A stretch of 60,786 bases of DNA from Cyanobium sp. C1_MAG_00004 (GCA_027486935.1 JAIXOF010000129.1:1-60786), one strand, 5' to 3'; counted from the stretch's first letter, positions 42,853 through 51,424 are shown. Numbers and translations are program-made. The notes: generated by a model not told the origin, from the letters alone.

Positions 42853-45491
42853 TTCAGCTGCTTGTGCAGGCTGTCGGCCAGCAGCACCGCCAGTGGTGCC
42901 AGGGCGATCCAGCCCAGCCATTGTCTGGGCACCGGTTCCATGCCGAACACCGCTGCCACCGGCGGCACCAGCACCAGCAGGGCAGCGATCAGGGGTTCGC
43001 TGAGCAGGCCCGCCCAGAACAGGGGATTGGCCTTGCACAGCAGTTGCCAGAACGGGCGGATGCTGCTGCGGCAGGCCAGCAATGCGCCCATCTGTCCTGC
43101 CACGATCAGCACGAACGTCAGGGTTGAGGCCTGCTGTTGGTTGTGGGGTAGGACCAGCAGGTAGCCCCCCATCGACACCAGCGCTTCGACCAGTCCCAGC
43201 ACCAGGTAGGCCCGCAGCAGCACAGCCCTGTTGAGCAGCGGCGTCTGGCGGTTGCGGGGTGGGCGCCGCATCACCCCCGGTTCGGGCGGTTCGGCCCCCA
43301 GCCCCAGGGCGGGCAGCAGATCGGTGCCCAGGTCCACAGCCAGGATCTGCAGCACCGACAACGCCGGTGGAACCTGCAGGGTCACCATCGCCACGAACGG
43401 GGCCATCTCTGCCACGTTCGACGCGAGCACATAGGTCAGAAAGCGGCTGATGTTGGCCACCACTGCCCGGCCATGGCGCACCGCTTCGACGATGGTGGCG
43501 AAGTTGTCATCCAGCAGCACGATGTCAGCGGCCTCGCGCGCCACATCGGTACCGCTGCGTCCCATGGCGATGCCCACATCGGCGGCCCGCAGCGACGGCG
43601 CGTCGTTGACCCCATCGCCGGTGACGGCCACCACCTCGCCGAGGCTGCGGTAGGCCTCCACCAGGCGCAGTTTCTGCTCGGGGGCCATGCGGGCAAACAC
43701 CAGGCGCTGGCGATGCCTGAGCAGCAACCGCAACTGCACGGGGCTCAGGTGATCCAGGGCATCGCCTTCAATCACGCGCACCGGATCGGCAGCCGGGCGG
43801 TCGGCGCTCCCGGCCGGCTGGTCCAGCAGGCCGATCTGGCTGGCAATCGCCTGGGCCGTCAGGCCCGAATCACCGGTCACCATCGTCACCTTGATCCCGG
43901 CGTCGCGGCAGGCGGCGATCGCAGCAGGCACCTCGGGCCGCGGCGGGTCATAGAGCCCCAATAACGCCACGAGGTGCAGGTCCTGCTCGAGGGCGGGACC
44001 CTTCTGGCTCGACCAGTCCGGGGCCAGCGGGCGAACCGCCAGGGCCAGCACCCGCAGTCCCCGAGCCGCCAGGACGTCGGCGGCGGCCTGCACCCGCAGC
44101 CGTTCGTCGTCGCCCGTTGCCCGGCACTGCTGCAACACCTCACTGGGAGCCCCCTTGCTGATCAGCAGTGGTCCTTTGCCGCTGTTCACCACCACGCTCA
44201 TGCGCCGGCGGTGCGAATCAAAGGGCACTTCAAGCAGGCGAGGGTTCTGCTGACGGGCCTGATCCGGCGCGATTCCGGCGGCCAGCGCCGCTTGCAGCAG
44301 GGCGGTCTCGGTGCTGTCGCCGATGCCCAGCCAGTTGGCCTCGGGACCTGTGTTCCGGCGCTCAAGCCTGGCATTGGAGCAGAGACAGGCCCAGCGCAGG
44401 GCCTGCTCGCGGTTGGTGGCGTCGGGCCTGGACAACCAGATCTGCTCGAGCACCATCCGACCTTCGGTCAGGGTGCCGGTCTTGTCACTGCAGATCACGC
44501 TCAACGAGCCCAGGGTCTCGACCGCCGATAGCCGCCGCACCAGGGCCTGACGGCGGGCCATGCGCTGCACGTTGATCGCCAGGGCCAGGGTGACCGTGGG
44601 CAGCAGACCCTCGGGCACATTGGCCACGATGATGCCGATGGCCAGGATCAGGCTTTCCTGGCCGCCCATGCCCACCAGCCAGTAGCTCAGCAGAAAGATC
44701 GCGGCTCCCAGGGCCAGGGCCAAGGTGGTGATCGTGCGCACGATCTGCGCCACCTCCTGCTCCAGGGTGCTGGGGCTGCGGCGGGTCAGCACCGACAGCC
44801 GGGCCACATGGCCAAATTCGGTGTCACTGCCCGTGGCGTAGACGATCGCGGTGCCACGGCCGGCGGCCACCGTGGTGCCGGCCAGCAGCAGGTTGGCCCG
44901 TTCTCTGGCCAGCAGCAGGGGCTGTTCCAGCGCCTCAGCATGGCGGGCTGCCGGCAGCGACTCGCCGGTGAGCATCGAGAGGTCGACGCTCAGGGCCTGG
45001 GCTTCGATCAGGCGGCAATCGGCCGGCACCTGGTCACCGGCTTCCACCTGCAGGCAGTCACCGGGCACCACCGATTCGGCCGGGCGCTGCACCAGGGTCC
45101 CGTCCCGCCAGAGCTGCACCCGGCGGGGCAGAGCCCGCACCAGGGCGGCCATGGTGCGCTCGGCCTGGTACTCCTGCCAGAACGAGAAGCCGCCGTTGAT
45201 CAGCACCACAGCCCAGATCGCCACGGCCAGTTGCCGGGTTCCAGCCAGCAGGGCCAGGGTTCCTGCCACCCACAGCAGCAGGGCCATGGGGTGCAGCAGT
45301 TGATCCCCCAGGCGCAGCACCAGGCTGCGTTGCTGCGGCGGCGGCAGCGTATTGGCTCCGAAGTGCTCCAGCCGTTGTTGCGCCTCGGCGCTGCTGAGAC
45401 CCTGACGGCTGCTGCCGGTGGCGGTGAGCACAGCGTCTTCGCTCAGGGTCCAGATCGGGTGGGCGGCAGAGAGAAGCATGGCGAGCCGCAA
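42804..45491 (-). CDS. P-type cation ATPase, P2 class (Na+/K+-ATPase-like)
   Basis: An 895-residue ion pump with the full P-type layout: LTGESLP (actuator), the phosphorylation motif CSDKTGTLTEG, KGAPSEVL (nucleotide binding), TGDGVNDAPSL, and about ten helices. The helix-4 sequence IGIIVANVPEGLLPTVTLAL matches Na+/K+-ATPase (VANVPEGLLATV) rather than SERCA (AIPEGLP). It may therefore export Na+ or handle both Na+ and K+, which is an inference. The last TM block with LAVDLGTDLLPALGLGAE is also of this subgroup. It is transcribed toward the hyp cluster. Confidence 0.9.
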   Translation of the reverse strand: MRLAMLLSAAHPIWTLSEDAVLTATGSSRQGLSSAEAQQRLEHFGANTLPPPQQRSLVLRLGDQLLHPMALLLWVAGTLALLAGTRQLAVAIWAVVLINGGFSFWQEYQAERTMAALVRALPRRVQLWRDGTLVQRPAESVVPGDCLQVEAGDQVPADCRLIEAQALSVDLSMLTGESLPAARHAEALEQPLLLARERANLLLAGTTVAAGRGTAIVYATGSDTEFGHVARLSVLTRRSPSTLEQEVAQIVRTITTLALALGAAIFLLSYWLVGMGGQESLILAIGIIVANVPEGLLPTVTLALAINVQRMARRQALVRRLSAVETLGSLSVICSDKTGTLTEGRMVLEQIWLSRPDATNREQALRWACLCSNARLERRNTGPEANWLGIGDSTETALLQAALAAGIAPDQARQQNPRLLEVPFDSHRRRMSVVVNSGKGPLLISKGAPSEVLQQCRATGDDERLRVQAAADVLAARGLRVLALAVRPLAPDWSSQKGPALEQDLHLVALLGLYDPPRPEVPAAIAACRDAGIKVTMVTGDSGLTAQAIASQIGLLDQPAGSADRPAADPVRVIEGDALDHLSPVQLRLLLRHRQRLVFARMAPEQKLRLVEAYRSLGEVVAVTGDGVNDAPSLRAADVGIAMGRSGTDVAREAADIVLLDDNFATIVEAVRHGRAVVANISRFLTYVLASNVAEMAPFVAMVTLQVPPALSVLQILAVDLGTDLLPALGLGAEPPEPGVMRRPPRNRQTPLLNRAVLLRAYLVLGLVEALVSMGGYLLVLPHNQQQASTLTFVLIVAGQMGALLACRSSIRPFWQLLCKANPLFWAGLLSEPLIAALLVLVPPVAAVFGMEPVPRQWLGWIALAPLAVLLADSLHKQLNQTASVVSSRFNSANR

Positions 45492-45598
45492 CGGTGGAGG
45501 TAATCCCGCTGCAATTCAGCCAAAGCCAATGCAACTGAATTGGGGGTGTTTCTAGGTTGGTTCTAGCTTCACTTCATGGCTTGGGTGGATGCATCGTG

Positions 45599-46594
45599 AT
45601 GACCCGATATCCTGAGTTTCCTATTCCTGCTAACGAGTCCCATCGCTTGCGGGAGTTAGAGCGTTATGGTCTCGATGATGGCACCGATGATCCGCAGTTC
45701 TGCCGCATTCTTGAGCTGACGACTGATCTGCTGGAGATGCCGATCGGCTTGGTCTCCATCGTCGACCAGGATCGCCAGCATTTTCTGTGTCGCCATGGCA
45801 TTGAGGAACGATCCACCCCTAGAAAGATGGCGTTCTGCGCCCACGCCATTGTCGGCGATAAACCACTGGTTGTTGAAAATGCTTTGTTGGATGAACGGTT
45901 TTCGACGAACCCTTTGGTGCTGGGACCGCCGCATATCCGCTTCTATGCGGGAGCGCCCCTGCGCACGCAGCGCGGATACAACCTTGGAACCTTGTGCGTG
46001 ATTGATCACAAGCCGAGGCAGTTCTCGGAACGCCAGCAGAAGTGGCTTTCGCAGTTCGCAGATCTGCTGATGCGTGAGCTGGAGTGGCGCCATCTCAGCC
46101 GGCTCTGTCCCTTGACCGGCCTGCATCGACGCGATTCGTTTTTTGAGCTGGCTGACCATGAGTTCAAACGCGCCAAGAGCAATGGCTGGCCCCTGGCCCT
46201 GCTGAGCTTCGACATTGATAATTTTCGTCAGATCAACATGCGCTGGGGTCATGCCGAGGGGGACCGGGTGCTGGTCGATCTGGTTGGCGTCTGCAAGAGC
46301 ATGCTGGATGAAGATGATTTGATGGCACGCATTTATGACGAGGAATTCTGTCTGCTGATTGTTGGTAAGGATGACGCTGCTGCCCTGGCGCTGGCCGAGC
46401 TGGTTCGACGTTCGATTACCCAGATGAACGGGATCTTTTCGACTTCTGAGTACAGGGTCTGCATCAGTGGTGGCATCAGCAGTCTCAGTCAGGCCGACCA
46501 TTCATTCGCTGATCTCTATGGGCGTGCTGAGCAGGCTTTGCTGTTGGCCAAGAACAATGGCCGCAATCAGATCGCCCGCCTGTTTGCTAATTGA
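45599..46594 (+). CDS. GAF domain protein with degenerate GGDEF
   Basis: A 331-residue sensor-like protein. A GAF domain (about 20-160) contains IGLVSIVDQDRQHFLCRHG, FCAHAIVGDKPLVVENAL and YAGAPLRTQRGYNLGTLCVID, typical of cyanobacterial GAF proteins. A GGDEF-like domain (about 175-325) has LTGLHRRDSFFE, ALLSFDIDNFRQINMRWGHAEGDRVL and, at the signature position, YDEEF instead of GGDEF. Cyclase activity is doubtful. The ATG at 45599 is preferred over a TTG at 45557. Base composition is less GC-rich than that of the hox region. Confidence 0.85.
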   Translation: MTRYPEFPIPANESHRLRELERYGLDDGTDDPQFCRILELTTDLLEMPIGLVSIVDQDRQHFLCRHGIEERSTPRKMAFCAHAIVGDKPLVVENALLDERFSTNPLVLGPPHIRFYAGAPLRTQRGYNLGTLCVIDHKPRQFSERQQKWLSQFADLLMRELEWRHLSRLCPLTGLHRRDSFFELADHEFKRAKSNGWPLALLSFDIDNFRQINMRWGHAEGDRVLVDLVGVCKSMLDEDDLMARIYDEEFCLLIVGKDDAAALALAELVRRSITQMNGIFSTSEYRVCISGGISSLSQADHSFADLYGRAEQALLLAKNNGRNQIARLFAN

Positions 46595-46699
46595 GGGGCA
46601 GGGTTTGTGCAGCGGATTGCCGGCTGTTTTGAAGGCTGGCCGATGCGAGCTGCCGGCTCTGGCCTGATTAGCTTGAATATGTCCATCAGGATCTCAATC

Positions 46700-47143
46700 A
46701 TGGAATTGACAAAATGGGAGCCCTTGCGTGAGATCGAAGATTTTTTCGATCGCTATAGCCGGGCGATTGCCTCTCCGTTTGTGCGCGGTTCAGAATTGGT
46801 CGCCAACGGCGGCTGGATGCCGCGCGTTGATGTGAGTGAGAACGATTCTGCCTTTGTGATCAAGGCAGAGATACCGGGTATAAACAAGGATGATGTCAAG
46901 GTGACCCTCGATAATGGCGTGCTCACCCTGCAGGGTGAACGCCGGCAGGAGCATGAGGACAAGGGCTGGCGCTATCACCGGATGGAGCGCTCCTATGGAC
47001 ATTTCCTGCGCAGCTTCAGCCTGCCTAGCAATGTGGATGCATCCCATCTGAAGGCCCATTTTCATGATGGTCTGCTCGAGGTGGATATCCCCAAGCTCGA
47101 GCAGACGCCCTCCCAATCGCTTCAGGTTCCGGTGGAAGGCTGA
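46700..47143 (+). CDS. Small heat-shock protein (Hsp20)
   Basis: A 147-residue holdase chaperone. The alpha-crystallin domain spans about 40-140: RVDVSENDSAFVIKAEIPG, INKDDVKVTLDNGVLTLQGER, YGHFLRSFSLPSNVD and FHDGLLEVDIPK, with a C-terminal extension. The N-terminal WEPLREIEDFFDR is typical of class A bacterial proteins. ATG at 46700 is preferred to 46679 by alignment. It is distinct from the Hsp20 at 20936 and has its own terminator. Confidence 0.93.
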   Translation: MELTKWEPLREIEDFFDRYSRAIASPFVRGSELVANGGWMPRVDVSENDSAFVIKAEIPGINKDDVKVTLDNGVLTLQGERRQEHEDKGWRYHRMERSYGHFLRSFSLPSNVDASHLKAHFHDGLLEVDIPKLEQTPSQSLQVPVEG

Positions 47144-47147
47144 GGCG

Positions 47148-47831
47148 TCAGCCGATGGCCCGCGCACCGCCCTTGGCGGTGCTTTTTTTTGCTTGCAGCA
47201 GCTGCTCGACCATGGAATCGCTGACCTGGCTGAAATCGTCGTAGTAATCGCCAACTGCCCTCAGTCCGCTGACGATGGCCACGGCGATCAGCGCATCCAC
47301 CAGGGGGCTTAGTTGGCTGACAAGCCGCTGATCCAGCACGGGTACGGCCAGCACCAGCTCGGCTGGTTCGCACCGGCGCAGGGCCTGCAGGGCCGCCAGC
47401 ACGGTCATGCCGGTGGCGATGCCGTCGTCCACCACGATCAGCCGCCGTCCGCGCAATGTGCCGGGTTCTGGATCGGCAAAGCGTTGGCGGCGACGTTCTA
47501 GTTCGGGGCGTGCCGCATCCACCAGGGCCCGCCGCTGCCCCTCGCTCAGCCTGGCCGAGCCCCAGGGCGTGGGGTTCCAGACCACCACGCCCTGACCGGC
47601 CAGGGCGCCCAGGGCGTATTCGGGTGCTGTGGGCAGCGCCAATTTGCGCACCGAGCAACTGGCCAGCGGCAGCTGCAGTTGTTCGGCCACGGCGGCGGCA
47701 ACGGCCACCCCGCCGCGGGGCAGGCCGATCACCGTGGTCGTTAGCCCCTGCTGGGCCCAGGGCCCCAGCCGTTCAGCCAGCTGGAGCCCGGCTGCCCTGC
47801 GGTCCTTCCACAGCACCGATTCCTTGCTCAT
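47148..47831 (-). CDS. Phosphoribosyltransferase-fold protein
   Basis: A 227-residue protein of the type I phosphoribosyltransferase fold. The PRPP-binding loop is RRLIVVDDGIATGMTVLAAL, and the N-terminal part has VIGLPRGGVAVAAAVAEQL and VRKLALPTAPEYALGAL, as in stress-linked bacterial homologues often next to heat-shock or dienelactone hydrolase genes. The substrate is unknown. Its last 15 codons lie over the terminator of the convergent hsp20 gene, giving the tail AKKSTAKGGARAIG. Confidence 0.85.
   Translation of the reverse strand: MSKESVLWKDRRAAGLQLAERLGPWAQQGLTTTVIGLPRGGVAVAAAVAEQLQLPLASCSVRKLALPTAPEYALGALAGQGVVVWNPTPWGSARLSEGQRRALVDAARPELERRRQRFADPEPGTLRGRRLIVVDDGIATGMTVLAALQALRRCEPAELVLAVPVLDQRLVSQLSPLVDALIAVAIVSGLRAVGDYYDDFSQVSDSMVEQLLQAKKSTAKGGARAIG
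47164..47190 (+). terminator. Intrinsic terminator of the second hsp20
   Basis: GCACCGCC (47164-47171) pairs perfectly with GGCGGTGC (47175-47182) around a CTT loop, followed by eight T residues. It starts 20 bases after the hsp20 stop and lies wholly inside the 3' coding end of the convergent phosphoribosyltransferase gene. Confidence 0.93.
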
Positions 47832-47967
47832 GGCCGCAGGCTATGGAGCGCCCGTGCGGATGGCGGCGTGCTGCAGCCGGGGATCCGTGGATCTGCGGCA
47901 CATCCTCAGAGCGGTCCCCAGCGATTGGCTTGCAGATGGTGGTGTGGTGCGGTGCGTGTGAGCAGCC

Positions 47968-49158
47968 ATGTCTCAAGCCCCGGCCCTGATCCGTGCCCTG
48001 ACCGATCGGGCGGACGTTGGATTCCAGGGGGAGCGCCCCTGGGATCTGCAGGTGCACAACCCACGCCTCTACGGCGACCTGCTCAACCGGGGCAGCCTGG
48101 CGCTGGGCGAGGGCTACGTCAACGGCGACTGGGACTGCGGGGCCCTCGATGTGCTGTTCACGCGATTGCTCAGCCAGCCGGCCTGCCGAGAGGTGGCGAT
48201 GGGGTCTCAGCCCCTTGCCCGCCTGCTGGTGCAGGCGCAGCAGCTGGCTGAACGCTGGGTCAACTGGCAGTCGCGCAGCCGCGCCCACATGGTGGGTCAG
48301 CACCATTACGACATCGACGATCGGGTCTATGGCGCCATGCTCGATTCACGCCGGTTGTACAGCTGTGGCTATTGGCAGGATGCAGCCGATCTGGAGACAG
48401 CCCAGCTGCACAAATTGCAGCGCATCTGTCAGAAACTGGAGCTGAGTCCAGGCCAGAGATTGCTGGACATCGGTTGCGGCTGGGGTGGGCTGGCGGTTCA
48501 TGCAGCCCGTCACCATGGCGTCGAGGTGGTCGGAATCACGGTCTCGGCGCAGCAGGCCAGCTATTGCCGTGACCACAGCGGCGAGCTGCCGATTGAGGTG
48601 TTGTTGTGCGATTACCGCTCAGATCTGGTGAAGCAACAGGGTCGGTTTGATCGTGTTGTGTCGGTCGGCATGCTCGAACATGTCGGCCGCCGCAATGATC
48701 GCGCATATTTTGAAGTGATCAACGCGCAGCTGGCGGCGGATGGTTTGGCCTTGATCCAGACGATCGGTTCACACGACACCAACAGGGCCCTGGACCCATG
48801 GATCAACACCTACATCTTTCCCAACGGCCGCTTGCCGTCGGCACAGCAGTTGTGCCATGGCTTTGAGCCTTGGTTCCTGCTCGAGGACTGGGAGAACTTT
48901 GGTGCTGACTATGACATCACTTTGCTGGCTTGGTGGCGCAACTTTGAGCGTGCCTGGCCTCAATTGATGGATGAATTGGGTGATCAATTTTTTCGTGTAT
49001 GGAAGTATTACCTGCTTTCCTGTGCTGGTTTTTTCCGTTCTGGGCAAGGCCAGCTCTGGCAGGTGGTGTTAAGCAAGAAGGGTTCTGGCAGGTCTTATCG
49101 TTCGATTCGGCCAAGACTGTGTGAGTCTGCAAATGCAGGCGCTGCGGTGGCGCTGTAA
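47968..49158 (+). CDS. cfa: Cyclopropane-fatty-acyl-phospholipid synthase
   Basis: SAM-dependent enzyme that methylenates double bonds of membrane phospholipid acyl chains. The 396-residue protein has an N-terminal domain (LNRGSLALGEGYVNGDWDC) and a methyltransferase core with LLDIGCGWGGLAVHAA (SAM site), VVGITVSAQQASYC, FDRVVSVGMLEHVG and YIFPNGRLPSAQQL. The HHYDIDDRVYGAMLD segment is characteristic. It follows the divergent phosphoribosyltransferase after about 140 bases. Cfa often rises in stress or stationary phase; no regulation is visible here. Confidence 0.94.
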   Translation: MSQAPALIRALTDRADVGFQGERPWDLQVHNPRLYGDLLNRGSLALGEGYVNGDWDCGALDVLFTRLLSQPACREVAMGSQPLARLLVQAQQLAERWVNWQSRSRAHMVGQHHYDIDDRVYGAMLDSRRLYSCGYWQDAADLETAQLHKLQRICQKLELSPGQRLLDIGCGWGGLAVHAARHHGVEVVGITVSAQQASYCRDHSGELPIEVLLCDYRSDLVKQQGRFDRVVSVGMLEHVGRRNDRAYFEVINAQLAADGLALIQTIGSHDTNRALDPWINTYIFPNGRLPSAQQLCHGFEPWFLLEDWENFGADYDITLLAWWRNFERAWPQLMDELGDQFFRVWKYYLLSCAGFFRSGQGQLWQVVLSKKGSGRSYRSIRPRLCESANAGAAVAL

Positions 49159-49225
49159 ACAGGTCGCAGCCATCGCAGTTCGCACTTCTATTGTTCAGGA
49201 TCGATGTGCAGATTCAGTCTTCTGA

Positions 49226-50062
49226 ATGTCAGACGCTTTTGGCGATTACCTCAAGTCGATCGGTCGAGTTCCGGTGCTCACTCCGGCAGAAGAAGTGCAT
49301 CTTGGGACGCTCGTCCGTCGCTGGCAGGATGACTCTGCATCAACGTCGATGAGTGAGCGTAGGGGCCGGCGAGCCATGGAGCGAATGGTGAGCGCCAATC
49401 TCAGGCTTGTGGTGGCCGTTGTGATGCGACAAAACCGGCGGATTCAGCATCTCAATCACGACCCGATGGATTTGATTCAGGCTGGTAATCTCGGTTTGAT
49501 CAGGGCTGTCGAAAAATTTGACCCGAGTCGCGGGTATAAGTTTTCAACCTATGGTTATTGGTGGATACGTCAGTCGATTAACCGCTATTTGCAGGAAAAC
49601 AGCAGTGCGATTCGCTTGCCGATCACGGTCATTGATCTTGTTCACAAGGCGCGGTTGCTGCAGGCGGCACAGGATGAGAGGGCTGATTCTCAGTTGATCG
49701 CCGATCAGTTGGGTCAGACGCCTCGCCGCATTCGCTTTGCGATTGATGCTGTGCAGCGGGGGCAGGTTCAGTCGCTGGATCAGCAGATCAGCAGCTCAGA
49801 TCAGGAGTTGACCTTGCTGGATACGGTTCGTGGTCAGAATGAGCCTCGACTCGAAGATGATTATCAATGGGTGCACGATCAACTAGATCAGCTTGATGAG
49901 CTCGAGCGCTCCATTCTCGATCTTCGTTATGCAGGTGAGCACTGTCACTCGTTTGCAAAAATCTCAGGTCTGACAGGGCTGAGCAAGGATCAGGTCCAGC
50001 GCCTCGAAAAAGTTGCCTTGCACAAGCTGCGCAGGCGGCTTGAGCCCCAGCTCAATCCTTGA
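49226..50062 (+). CDS. Group 2 sigma-70 family RNA polymerase sigma factor
   Basis: Non-essential primary-like sigma factor typical of cyanobacteria. The 278-residue protein has region 1.2 (DYLKSIGRVPVLTPAEEVHL), region 2 (SANLRLVVAVVMRQNRR, DLIQAGNLGLIRAVEKFDPSRGYKF, STYGYWWIRQSINRYL), region 3 (IRLPITVIDLVHKARLL) and region 4 (LDELERSILDLRYAG to SKDQVQRLEKVALHKLRRRL). Region 4 departs from the usual LAEIG...SRERVRQIE, so promoter -35 recognition may be altered. It is monocistronic. Confidence 0.92.
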   Translation: MSDAFGDYLKSIGRVPVLTPAEEVHLGTLVRRWQDDSASTSMSERRGRRAMERMVSANLRLVVAVVMRQNRRIQHLNHDPMDLIQAGNLGLIRAVEKFDPSRGYKFSTYGYWWIRQSINRYLQENSSAIRLPITVIDLVHKARLLQAAQDERADSQLIADQLGQTPRRIRFAIDAVQRGQVQSLDQQISSSDQELTLLDTVRGQNEPRLEDDYQWVHDQLDQLDELERSILDLRYAGEHCHSFAKISGLTGLSKDQVQRLEKVALHKLRRRLEPQLNP

Positions 50063-50076
50063 TTCAATACCCCATC

Positions 50077-50106
50077 AAAAAGCCCGTTGCTGGCCAGGCA
50101 ACGGGC
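50077..50106 (-). terminator. Intrinsic terminator of the ribbon-helix-helix gene
   Basis: On the minus strand GCCCGTTGC and GCAACGGGC form a nine-base stem (50098-50106 with 50082-50090) with a seven-base loop, followed by TTTTT (50081-50077). It lies 32 bases past the stop of the 50139-50396 gene and also sits just after the sigma-factor stop. Confidence 0.85.
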
Positions 50107-50138
50107 GCGATGGCTTCGGAGTCTTCGCTCCGGCTGGC

Positions 50139-50396
50139 TCAAAAGTTTCCGTGCCGCATTGTGCGCATGGTCTTGTTGCCATTGGCGGTATTGAGCATGG
50201 TGTTGTTGGCGGCACCGCTGACGACAAACTGTCTGACGGGTTCGCGCAGGGCGTCTTCCAGCAGAAAAGCGCAAAGATTCGACACGGAACGTCCTTCCTC
50301 TTCCGATCGGGAGAGCAGTGCTTCGTGAACGTGATAGCTGAGTGTGATTGAAATGCGTCGGGGCTGCCGTTGCATCACGCGAAATCGTTCGTTCAT
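50139..50396 (-). CDS. Ribbon-helix-helix (CopG-like) protein
   Basis: An 85-residue protein whose residues 10-52 match the ribbon-helix-helix DNA-binding fold: RRISITLSYHVHEALLSRSEEEGRSVSNLCAF with LLEDALR, i.e. a strand of alternating residues followed by two helices. The rest (NNTMLNTANGNKTMRTM) is polar. Such proteins regulate themselves, partner genes or plasmid functions. The ATG at 50396 (MNERFRVMQR) is chosen over the longer frame. No toxin-like partner is adjacent. A candidate operator lies about 50 bases upstream. Confidence 0.8.
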   Translation of the reverse strand: MNERFRVMQRQPRRISITLSYHVHEALLSRSEEEGRSVSNLCAFLLEDALREPVRQFVVSGAANNTMLNTANGNKTMRTMRHGNF

Positions 50397-50758
50397 GGTG
50401 CGACTGATTAGGCAAACAGGGTGGGGCGGCTTGGGCAAGTGCGGCTCACTGAAGTGAGCAGAATGCTGCAGAATGCATCCCTTGCCTTCAGCCAATTGAA
50501 GATTAGATCTGTCTTCTGCAATTGCGTGCTGTTGATTGTGGCGTAATGGGCTTAGTGCTGCGCTGCATCTGCTGCGTTTATGAACAGTGTTGATCTGTCT
50601 GCAGCGTCAATGTTGAGAGCTGTTGTCAATTCTGCTGATCTGATGTCTGTCAGCAGCACTGCTGCCGCCTTGGTGCTGCTGATTGCTGCTGGCTGGCCGC
50701 CGTTGGCGCTGGCGCTGCTGATGCTGCACAGGTCTGCTTTGCCCGCAGGGTTGCTGCC
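50397..50758. other. Intergenic region, 362 bases, no supported gene
   Basis: Lies between the divergent ribbon-helix-helix gene and the alpha/beta hydrolase gene. It holds the inverted repeat at 50444-50459 and a second short one (GAAGA 50498-50502, TCTTC 50512-50516), and is more AT-rich than its surroundings. A plus-strand frame at 50580-50816 can be read but has no family features and overlaps the hydrolase start, so it is not annotated. Confidence 0.6.
50444..50459. promoter_or_regulatory. Inverted repeat, candidate operator of the RHH gene
   Basis: GCTCACT-GA-AGTGAGC is a perfect seven-base inverted repeat with a two-base centre, too tight for an RNA hairpin but fitting a dimeric repressor. 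It is 48-63 bases upstream of the start codon of the ribbon-helix-helix gene, where autoregulators of this fold usually bind. Confidence 0.45.
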
Positions 50759-51424
50759 ATGCCGCTGCCGCACCACCCCGGCACCGAACAGCTGGAGCTC
50801 GCCAGCTGCGGCGTGATGTTGCCTGCCCTGCTGGTGCGCCCGGCCAGGGCCGGGGGGGTGGTGATCTTTGTGCATGGCAGTGGCAGCAACCGTCTGAGCA
50901 GCCGCAACCAGGCCGTGGCGTCAGTGCTTCAGCGCTCTGGTCTGGCCACGGTGCTGTTTGATCTGCTTGATGCCGCGGAACAGGACCCTGGTGCGTCCCA
51001 TCGGCCGCCGGTTCCCGATCTTGAGGCCCTGGCCTGCCGCCTCCAGGGCGTGATCGATGCGCTCAGGGGCCGACCTGATCTGGTCGATCTGCCCCTGGGA
51101 TTGTTTGGCTCCAGTTCGGGGGCTGCCATTGCCCTGCAGGTGGCCGCCCAGGCCCAGCCGCTGGTCCAGGCCGTGGTCTGCCGCGGCGGCCGGCCCGACC
51201 TGGTGCCTGGTTCGTTGGGGGATGTCTGCTGCCCGACGCTGTTGCTCGTCGGCAGCCATGACCTTGATGTGCTCGAGCTCAACACCTGGGCGGCGGCACG
51301 TCTGCAGGGGCTCCATGAACTGCGGGTGGTGCCTGGGGCGAGTCATCTGTTTGCTGAGCCTGGTGCCCTGGACCTGGTGGCGGCGTGGTCGCGCGACTGG
51401 TTTCTGCGGCACCTTTGTTGCTGA
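50759..51424 (+). CDS. Alpha/beta hydrolase (dienelactone hydrolase-like)
   Basis: A 221-residue single-domain hydrolase. Key features are the oxyanion segment VVIFVHGSGSNR, the nucleophile elbow LGLFGSSSGAAIAL, the acid strand LLLVGSHDLDVLEL and the catalytic histidine in VPGASHLFAEPGAL. This subtype is commonly found beside phosphoribosyltransferases like the one at 47148; here they are 3 kb apart. The substrate is unknown. The ATG at 50759 fits the family N-terminus. Confidence 0.87.
   Translation: MPLPHHPGTEQLELASCGVMLPALLVRPARAGGVVIFVHGSGSNRLSSRNQAVASVLQRSGLATVLFDLLDAAEQDPGASHRPPVPDLEALACRLQGVIDALRGRPDLVDLPLGLFGSSSGAAIALQVAAQAQPLVQAVVCRGGRPDLVPGSLGDVCCPTLLLVGSHDLDVLELNTWAAARLQGLHELRVVPGASHLFAEPGALDLVAAWSRDWFLRHLCC

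Noticed and set aside
50139-50396. A type II toxin-antitoxin module
   Set aside because: A ribbon-helix-helix antitoxin-like protein is present, but no short toxin-like gene lies beside it; neighbours are a sigma factor and a hydrolase.
50580-50816. A 78-codon frame upstream of the alpha/beta hydrolase
   Set aside because: It overlaps the hydrolase start by 58 bases and ends in a Cys/Arg/Pro run typical of an out-of-frame reading. The hydrophobic centre alone was not enough.
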